Of a DNA stretch of 64,000 nt, positions 35,580-45,700 are shown piece after piece. This stretch comes from Hippopus hippopus. Its lineage: Eukaryota > Mollusca > Bivalvia > Cardiida > Cardiidae. How positions within the stretch are numbered: position 1 is the stretch's first letter; the number at the start of each line of letters is the position of its first letter. The stretch lies in the NCBI GenBank assembly GCA_946811185.2, contig OX328108.1, positions 17,679,239 to 17,743,238 on the forward strand. The letters are read 5' to 3'. The position numbers and the translations under genes were made by a program. The notes below the pieces were generated by a model, which was not told the origin of the DNA, made no database searches, and was given only the letters and a program-made list of their open reading frames with translations.

Positions 35580-36060
35580 ATACAAGCCCACTTAAAACTT
35601 TTGACCCATGGGGTGGGGCGGGGCAATGTTGACCCCAGGGCTGTAATTTGAACAATCTTAGTACGGGTCCACTAGATAAAGCTACACACCAAATTTGGTA
35701 GCCCAATGCCTAATGGGTAGGATCAGGAAGATTTTAATGGCAAATTTGAAGAATTCTGATACAGGTCCACTAAATGAAGTTACATGCCAAATGTGGTAGC
35801 CCTAGGCCTAATGGTTTCGGACAAGAAGATTTTTAAAGAATTTTTTTTTTTTTTTCCCAGTTTTGTTGGTATGGCAACCAGGGATTTTATCAGAATCAAA
35901 TTCATTTGTGAAGACATTCTGAAGGGGACCATAAAAGGATCATTTTTGTGAAGTTTCATCAAAATTGGATGAGTAGTTCCAGAGAAGATGTTTAAAATAA
36001 AAGTTAATGTACAGACGAACGCACAACGGACATAACGTCATAAGCTCGCGGGCATTCAGC
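35580..36060 (+). repeat. Dispersed repeat with ~98-bp internal duplication
   Basis: GGTCCACTAGATAAAGC (about 35666) and GGTCCACTAAATGAAGT (about 35764) start two related ~98-bp units, each with GCCAAAT/CCAAATTTGGTAGCCC. The following half (GTTGGTATGGCAACCAGG... AAAGTTAATGTACAGACGAA) is shared with 4990-5190. It resembles families common in mollusc genomes; class not determined. Confidence 0.7.
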
Positions 36061-36181
36061 CAATGGAGCTAAAAAATGTGTAAACGGAAAAAAAAAACAC
36101 AATGACAACATGACTGATATTAATAAAAGAACAGTAGGGTCCATTTTTATGACCGAGTATCGGAGATAATAAAATATCATG

Positions 36182-36344
36182 TTATAACATGTCATCATCA
36201 CCATCATACAGTTGTTCAGCACAATCACGGACAAACAGAACAGCGTATTCAAAGTCGACAGTCGGTTTTTTAACGTTCAGTTGTCCCTTCCCGTAATAAT
36301 ACGTAACGCTGGCCTTTCCTCCTCCAACAACCCCGCCTGTAGCT
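36182..36344 (-). CDS. Exon 6: terminal exon
   Basis: Acceptor TGGTATTACAG; one base completes an Arg codon, then ATGGVVGGGKASVTYYYGKG, VDFEYAVLFVRDC and the acidic end YDGDDDML before TAA at 36184-36182. The frame is open for its whole length and the composition suits a folded secreted domain. A clear AATAAA was not found close downstream on this strand, so the 3' UTR end is unknown. Confidence 0.75.
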
Positions 36345-39300
36345 CTGTAATACCATAGATAGATACCAACACAAAATTACATTTTTTATCTACTACTCTG
36401 TTATTTGCTTTAAAGTAAAGTGCGGAAGGTAGACTCTTAGTTTCTTATGCACGGCCGCTTATCTCAGGATTCGCAACACTTTGTTGTGAAAGGAAAAATA
36501 TTCAGGGGACAACCGGTTGAATCTTAGGGAACCATAAATCGAGCGATACGAAAGTGAGTGTGCGGGGATTTTTGCTTTTCCAGGATGAGGCTCATTCGAA
36601 TCCAAAATACATTTTTTCCCAGAGCAAGGGTGATCGACAGTTTGTCATTTTGATGGCATGCGAACGATTTAGATTCTCATTTGTGAAGTCGCCGAGTGCA
36701 AGTGGCTCGACCCGTCAGCGTATATTTAAAGGTCTCTCAGGTTATTGTAATTTTACGACCAAGACTATGTTGCGTTGCTGTCTTTCTTCCAAGAAAATGA
36801 GATTTTTAGTGAAATTTGTGATTTAGGGGATCTGTAGTGATTAAAGGAATAGGATGCGATGTAGGAAACGAAGTAGTACGGCACTATTCACTCATCCCTT
36901 TTTATTTCAGATCATTCAAAAAAAGAAAATGCATGTCGTAAATCACATTCAACACTTGTACGTTTCCTATGTGATTTCATTATATTAGCTGAAAGTTATA
37001 ACAGGTCACTAACATTTCTTTTACGATTTTCGTAAAGAGAACATGTCGAGAACAATGTTCAGTGAAGACGTCGAGTCAGAAATGGTATATCATGGATTCA
37101 CAAAGGAGGCCAATGTCTGTAATGTGATAAGAGAGACACTATTTGTAGCAGATAACCATCCTGGAACATCCTCAAAAGAAAAATGTTTGAAACGATTTTA
37201 TGAACATCAACACCATTGTTACTGTTTGCTTTGAGATCAGATTTTGCACACTGATTGTTCGCATATGACAAAGGCTTTTATCACATAACGTCCTTTGTTT
37301 TCAGTGTAATATACCCATTACGAATTTTCTTTTATTTCATGCTTTCCGATAGGTTATCGAGAAATATCGGTGAAATATTTTTCGATATTTCATGGTTACG
37401 ACCAGTGAAAATACCGATTATATATTCTAACTCTTCAATTGTAGGCGGAAACAGTTGTTCCCGCGCACTAGTTACCTAGGTAAAATGCACGTGCCTCACA
37501 ACCAGATTGAAATATGACGTAATTTATCTTATATTTCTCAGGTTTGACGAAATATTGTAATGCGTTGCTATGCGAAGGGGGTAGGCCACGGGGAATAACC
37601 GAAAAGAACTGTACTGGATTTTGATTACGTTCCCCCAAGAAAGGGTTAAAAGCATGAAATAAATAGAATATTTGCTTTTTACGGTGAAAGATCGAAATTT
37701 ATTTCATCTCGTGAACATCATCGGTAGTATTTTCACTTGTGGCTGCGCCACTCCTGAAAATATTACCGATTATTTCACTCGATGAAATAAATTTCGATAA
37801 CAAATATCCTCTATACCCTATGTACACGTTTAAGATATCACAATTGTGTGACGTCATTTCTTGACATTATTTTGTACGTATTTCATAGAAGTGAATGGGG
37901 TTTTATGGATATTACCGCGGGTGCATCTATAGATGGTTAATTGCATCTTCTGATCTATAATTTATGAAATATCATTATGTCATAAAAAGAACCAGACATT
38001 CGTTGACATGCGAGATTAATTTTATTAAACTCGTCAAGAAAAACTATTATTATATTCCTATCAGTGAATTACTGGGATTTCTCAGTGTATTACTTTTTAC
38101 AGTTTTTCACAGTAAATAACATCACTAGTGTTGATATGGTATCATCAATAGTGATGATATAGTTTTAGAATGTTTGCCGGAACTACTTTTTTTCCTCTAT
38201 TGCTCACAGTCTAATGTGTCCGTCTCTGCTTAGTAAACAGTAGCACAGTAAAAAGATTTTCGGTAGATCTACAGTCTTTCCAAACAATCCTGAGTGAACG
38301 ACCTTGTGGGAGAAATCTTTTGAGAACATTTCTGGAAAAGAAGATAGCTTTTGTGGGAGAGAGCTCTTGCAAAATATTGTGGATAAACGAGAAAATACTA
38401 GAAACCAGCATTTTCTCCTTTTTTTCCATTATGTTTTCTATCACATCAGAAAACCTAAAGTCTTTTGTACCAATTTAGTATTTGTCATCTGGAGATGTTT
38501 TTAATTTTGGAAAGTCTTAAACTTGTCATGTGGGAAAGGGTTAACTGTTTCTTCTTCTAATTTCATATTATTGGTTTTAAATTGTAAAGGCGCAAAACAA
38601 TGCGTGCCTTCAAATGGAGAGATAGATGACGTAACATATGCATAACTTACGTCATCTGTTGCGTCAGCTGCTTCTCCCAAAAATGGATCATGTGTTTGTA
38701 AAGAAAAGTCCTATGTATACTTACTGTTCTTGATAATTATTAGCAAACAGAGGGAGAATTAGGAATATTATAAATAGAATAATCAACCGGTGGCGTGTGA
38801 TATTAAAAATCTGTCACTCGATTGGGGTCTGATACAGTTAAAAAACTCACCCTTCGGACTCGTTTTTCAACTGCATCACACCCCATTCCATTGACAGATT
38901 TTTAATATCACACACACCATTTTCTCTCGACTCGTTTAATAAAATTTTATCTCAAATACCAACTCATGTCAGATCCTATATTTCTCCTGACATGCACGAC
39001 CGCGTTTCTCTTCTATCATCTGCTAGTAATAATGCCTCTCTGATCACATTACACACATGAACTTCTTATGTGAATCCATTATTTATCATTTCCGACTCGA
39101 CGTCTTCACTGAACATTGTTCTCGACAGTGTCTCTTTACGAAAATCGTAAAAAAAATGTTAGTGCGCTGCTGTAACTTTCGGCCAATAGATCTATATTAC
39201 AATCGCATAGAAAACGAACGTAGAGTCTACCTGTAGGTGTTTGAATGCGATTTACAATATGTTCTAGATAATCTGAAATAAAATCACAAGTTTCACAAAA

Positions 39301-39741
39301 AATCTTGTCCAAATTGAAAGTATTTTCAGACGACAAAATAAATATGACTCAAAAACTGAAAATTGGTTTTGCCAGGATAGATAACATTGTAGGAAAAGGT
39401 GAATATTTTGGTAAGCAGCATTTGCTCCTTTTTCAACAATGTTTTCAAAAGTCGTCTTTCCTAGGGTCGTTAAAACTCTGAATTGTTTTGTAAAAAGTTA
39501 AAGAAGAAGAGGGATGCAAATATATGGATAATGCTCGCCGTAATATAGCTGAAACACTATTGAAAACGACGTATTTTGAAAAAAAAAATATATATTTGCA
39601 AAAAGACACGGGCCCTTTTTCACTAGCCATTCTAAATAACACTCCTAGTCTGATTCTCAAGATTTTTTTCCTAAATTTCAGAGGAACGCAATTTCTGATT
39701 GGCTAAAGCAAATGGCTTAGCCAATCAGAAATTGTGTGTGT

Positions 39742-39782
<41 letters not shown>

Positions 39783-42700
39783 CTTTCTAAGTCTAGAGTA
39801 AGCCTGTGATTGCAATTTATGATGGTCGGTGAATACAGCAGCTGTACTTACCTACAACTGGAGTTTGCAATACAAGCAAGGAATTTGTCCTTTACCTTTG
39901 CCTCGAAATCTCTCCTTTCTGAATACGGGCCACTAATATTTCCCTCATAAAGGTTCTTAGGGTTAATGATCGTTCTGTTCCTGTATTCCTGATATGTGCT
40001 ACCGTACCTTGGCATAGGACAGTCTGTAATGTCAGTAAATACACCACGAAAGAGGGTCTAAGTTTTAGTGCGTCTACAAAAAGCATCTACACAGGTCAGC
40101 CTGCGCAGCATGGTCTGGACGGACACTTTTTGCTTTCAGTTAATTTTATGCATGTCAGAGGGCCAATCTACCTCATGATTCAGTTGGTTGTTTGACAAAA
40201 TGGATTTTATTGATCAAGAACGAGACGACTTGCTTGGTATAATGCATCACGAAGAAGTATTAAACCCCCTTTGCCTGAGCATGGATCAGATATGAACATG
40301 ATATAATAAAGAAATGATCTTATTACATGCTTTCCGGTAGGTTATCGAGAAATATCGGTGAAATATTTTTCGATATTTCATGGTTACGACCAGTGAAAAT
40401 ACCGATTTTTATATTCTAACTCTTCAATTGAAGGCGGAAACAGTTGTTCCCGCGCACTAGTTACGCAGGTAAAATGCGCGTGCCTCACAACTAGATGGAA
40501 ATATGACGAAATTTACCTTACATTTCTCGCGCTTGACGTAATATTGTAATGCATTGCTATGCGGAGGGGGTACGCCATGGGGAATAACCTAAAAGAACTG
40601 TACTGGATTTTGATTAAGTTCCCCCCAAAAAGGGTTAAAAGCATGAAATAAATAAAATATTTGTTTTTTTCGGTGAAAGATCGAAAGTTATTTCATCTCG
40701 TGAGCATCATCGGTAATATTTTCACTCGTGGCTACGCCACTCGTGAAAATATTACCGATTATTTCACTCGATGAAATAAATTTCGATCTTTCACCGTAAA
40801 AAACAAATATCCTCTATTTCTTTCTGTCGTCGTTTATCATTCAATAAACCACAATTGTGAGTTATGAGGCACAATAAATAATCCACGAGGGCGATAGCCC
40901 AAGTGGTTTATTCATTGCGCCTCATAACTCACAACGTAGTTTATTGAACGATAAACCACGATAGAAAGAAGATTATTTCGATTCTAACATGACCAACTCT
41001 TAATCAAAGGAAAACAGGTTCATACTTAAGGCTTGGTCAGACCGGCTAATGGATATGTAACGGGGAAAAAACGGACAAAAACATGCAGAATTTGGTTATC
41101 CGGTGATAAAATTAATCTCCTCTGCCGCTCGAGGCTCACGCGATCGGTGCGTGGAGCGAAGAAGCCACACAATGACCGCACGAGTACCGCACATGTAACG
41201 GAAAAAAACGCACGTTTACCGGATATGTACCGGATAATAAACGGTCCCTTAACGGATATCACCGTACGAGTAAGGGACTTGTACCGTATAAAACGGAAGT
41301 GCAACGCATGAGAACCGGACGAAACGTTCTTCCAACGTACGATGAAAGGAAATGTACCGAACACCAACGTACGAGGAACGTACCGGTCACGTGACATGCC
41401 GAGGGTATAAATTGTCAGCTGCATCCAGAGTCTATCATTTACATGTCTCTGTCCGTTTTGTCCGGTGGAAAGTTTTGAACATGATCAAAACTTGCCACCG
41501 GACGGAACGGACATTGCCGGACATTGCCGGACAAGTAGCGGATTCACCGGATTAGAAACGGACATAAAACGGATACGAAAGGAAATGAACGGATAAAATG
41601 ATTTTTTATCCGTTACTCGTCCGTTAGCTCGGTGTGACCAAGGCTTTAGAGTACAAACGCGGATGCAGATTATATTCCATTGAATAACTTACTTACTAAC
41701 TTTATACAGAATGACGTCACTCTATATAGAATGACGTCACTCTACATAGAATAACGTAGATTTTACCATGATTTCGTAGTACTGTGTTTATAGAGCTGAA
41801 TTCACGTGTCATGTTAGAATTTAGATTTATCACTGCATGTTCATGTTACAGTAAAAAGAAAAAAAACTTGAAATTTCAAGGAACGTATTCACCAAACTAT
41901 GTAAGTTCATTTCTTACTTTACTTTTCTACACTAGCCATTTGACAACAAGTCTTCAAGTGAATACGCACACAATATTCAACTCTTTACTACACAATCCTC
42001 AGATGAATGACCCTGAGAAAGACACCTTTTGAAAACATTGTGGGAAAAATGTTTTATCTCCTTTCAAAAACAAACCTAATAACTTAAGCCACATTTAATT
42101 TGTGGTCTGCAAATCCCTACAATTTAGATCCACTTTAATTATCTTTTAATACACACGGTTGGTACACGTACACCGGATATAGCCGTAAGATTGAGTAAAA
42201 ATAACTGTGTCTTGTGTGACTTCAGGTACGAGATTTCCAAATATTTCTTAACAACAGCTTTTAATATACTATTGCCTTGTCAACCCAGATTCTATGATGT
42301 TTATAGATTGTTAGGTCTACAACAAATACTGTTTTTAGCAATGGAAATTCTGAAAAAAATGTCAGCAAAGTCGACTGCTCACGACGGATTTCGGAGATTT
42401 CTAGAAACAATTCATCTGCAAAGCCGGTTCTTTTCACAATACAACAATCTGAGTCGACCAGTATCTTGATATTTTAGTCTAATCTCATGACATGATTGCA
42501 ATTTTGCTGTATCGGGTGAAAATTGCCAGAAAATACAAGTTTTTTGTCGAGAATGGTGTACGGAGGATAGTATTTTACTGTACCGGGGATAGTATGATAA
42601 TGTACCGGGGATAGTAATGTTTCATTCTATAGTGTCATGTGAACTCTATATTGATAAACCACTGAATGTAATTATGCTACACTTAGATTGGTCTCTACTC

Positions 42701-45700
42701 GGGTTGAAAGGTTTTTGCATTTGATATTTCATTATATCTTGTTTATGCTATGTTTTTTTTCCTATTCAGATGGATAATACAAATGCTTCTATGGATATTT
42801 CGGGCATATCTATGCCTGATGATTCAATGTAGAGTATGACCGCTAAATGCTTCGTATGTGAAAAATGTACCTACTCGACAAATAGAAGGGCGATTGGACG
42901 CGCCAGTTTAGGTTTCACTATGCACGCCATCAAAATTTCCCATCCTCATGTTGCACGTTTTTAGAAAACATTTACAAGACATTTGTCTTTTCGAAGACAC
43001 ACATCTATTTGTTCTTCTAATCCAGATGCATTTAAAGAGATTAGCCAAGAGCTCACCTGCTTGTGTAAACTGCAGCCTAACATTGTCAAGTAAAGATGCG
43101 CTAGCATATCATACAAAGGGAAAGCACGATGCCGCCCGTTGCGTATGCGACAGGTGCGGGAAAGCACATTCATGGCGGTAATCTTATAGAGGCCATAAAG
43201 CCTATTGTAAATAGATAAGCTAAGCAATACTAGCTGTACTTATACAATCGGATTCAAAGGTTATCTGAAGGTCATTTTATGACCACTTTTAAAGACAGCC
43301 TCCTTGTCGCTTAGACCAAGTTACCGGTTTTCACTCGATTCGACCTGTTTGCCATGAAGCATCACTAGATTATGTACAGGATAAATATTAATAAGCCGCT
43401 AAAAGAGTAGCAAGGGAGAAAATGGCTATCAAAAATGCATCTATGGAAAAATGTAACCTGTTTTTCGCTCAAAATATCTTAAAAATCAAATTATTTCAAA
43501 AAGGAAAAAATAGTTTCCACAAATACCCCTTTTTATAGCACATCTTTGAATACAAATTCTAAATATAGACTTTAGGGAAATCAGGATTCGTGCAGGCTTT
43601 TTCAACAGACTAATCAACAAGTGTCTCGGCTTAAACCGAAGCTATTATCCAAGCCTGTAGGGGCTGGTTTTATAAATGGCCGGTGCATAGGTTACATGCT
43701 AGCTTACCATAGCTGAATGAATCGTACCAGGTAGCGTTTTATTGACTAAACGTTAATTTTGAAACTCAAAGTAACGGTTGTCATTTTAAAAAAAAGGAGT
43801 CCGGTTCTGTACCCAGAATGCCCAAATCAGATAAGTGTGCATTTGAAGGATGCCACTCAGCGGAAGATGATGCCTGTGAATACTATGTAGCATGTATTTT
43901 GAGACCGTTTGTTGGCTCGCCGCTCCTCGATTAAGGTAAACTGGAAGATCGCATTGTCTTCTATAACTTTGGCATAACTGTACCATATTTTGTATGTGCT
44001 GCAGGAACCTAAGGATATGTACTTGTAGCTAGTCTCGAGTGTATCTAGTCTCCGCTATGGTTTTTATGCCTCCAGAATAAATATACACTTTGACATTTTC
44101 TGGAGATGAACAAAATTTACGAGCAAAAGCTACATTCCCAGGGTGTTTTAAACAAGCTTCTCTCAAAGTGTTTGTACCATTGTTTAATTATGAACAGGTT
44201 TGATATGTGTGGTTAAGAGTTACACACATAGGTGCTTTAACCCTTATCTTGATGCAAATGGCTTTAGACCCATCTACAAGAGAGGACTTTGAAAACGTTG
44301 CAACAAATGAAGAAACTGCTCGTAACGAGCATTTTTTTCATTTGTCACATTGTTTTCTACTCTGTCTTTATATTATGCTTTAATTATCCGCCCGTATTAT
44401 TCGTTTATATAAACGCTTTTAGTTGGGGGGACCAAAAATTAGCAAAACAGCGACAGGGTTAAAGGTTTGGAAAGTCAGCATTATGCCAATCATGAAAATA
44501 CTACAAATTTTATTTAGACTATTACAAACGAAATACCAGTAGTGGCTTTATGACATATGTTGAAAGTGTGACGTTTGAAGTCTGAAGTTATCCCTTTATT
44601 ATAAGTGTCTAGTTTGAAATTCAGGATTCACACGTCGTAATGTTTGAACAGCTCAGACTATACACTTCGCTTTTTGGACAAGTCATCTATGAAGTGTGAA
44701 GTTTAGAAGTCATCACCGATCTTTATAATAACATTTCATTTAGCACAGTGAGTTTAATAGAGCTGTGTTACAAGATACACTATTTTCAGTTACGGGTAGG
44801 ACCTATGTTTATTTTTATTTTTGTTCATGTCGCCAATCCAATACAAGAGGCACTCATTATATCATTGTATTTTTTTTTTTAAGTTTCCAGAAAACTTGTG
44901 TATAATTCTGTGATATTAATCTTATCTTAGATTTTACCAGAATCATTTTTTTTTTATAAAATTAATAGTTTCAGAGAAACAAAGTTTTATGTATGTTTCT
45001 GTTAAGTATTCTTTAGCCCTTACCTACTTTTGCGACCCCATACTTGCTGTGCGATCTCGGTCTACATGTTTACAACGTTAAAGTGGACTGCTGATAGTCT
45101 ACGTATCTGGCCTACATTCATTACAAGCGACAACGAGTCGACATAAGACATAGTTTACAAGTATTCCAATATCGTTCAAGAATGGCTGTTCAGGCAAGTT
45201 TGTACATGAACTGAATAATAGGTTACATGAAAAATATGGGTTAAGGTCCGAATAAGCAATTGTGACATCTTGACAGTCCATAACACTCATTACCCCAAAC
45301 TATGTTAAAGCATATTTACACACATAAATGATAAACTCAGATAGCATGTTCGATGTAGTGCATAAAATCAGATCAGAAGACACAAATGTAATGTCTGATC
45401 ACAATAATATCGTCCAGCACTTCAAAATGATGCATATCTATAAATCAGTTAAATAAGAAAGGTCGATGAAAGGTACGAGTTGGGATAAGAAGATACAGAT
45501 TGTCTTCTACTTATAATCCACTATCATTCTAAACTTCAAAAGGATGTCAAATTAAACATCATGTTGAATCTGGATGAATGATGAGGACTGGGATCAGAAA
45601 ACACACATATATCTTCTGATTGCAGCCTATATAGTCAAGAACAGAAAAGCCTTTTCAGCTATGAACATCCAATAGTAGAATTTCCGTATTCCTTAAATCA

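Larger units (their letters stand above)
36893..39300. repeat. Inverted duplication with coding-like arms
   Basis: 36893-37150 (+) and 39300-38990 (-) are diverged copies of one sequence: TTTTATTTCAG, GTAAATCRCATTC, CGATTTTCGTAAAGAGA, then GAGAACAATGTTCAGTGAAG. Both translate to SRTMFSEDVESEM followed by ...GFT...VCNVIRE..L..AD; the right copy has an in-frame TAA after GFT. Differences between the arms look partly synonymous, which suggests descent from a coding segment. The family is not recognised. Both arms lie in intron 5. Confidence 0.7.

Noticed and set aside
39733..39780. GT microsatellite as a splice-regulatory element
   Set aside because: Simple expansion inside a MITE arm; 70 bp from exon 5 but nothing in the sequence supports a role.
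41026..41424. 132- and 92-codon frames on opposite strands
   Set aside because: They arise from the low stop-codon density of a CpG-rich MITE; no motif, and they overlap each other.
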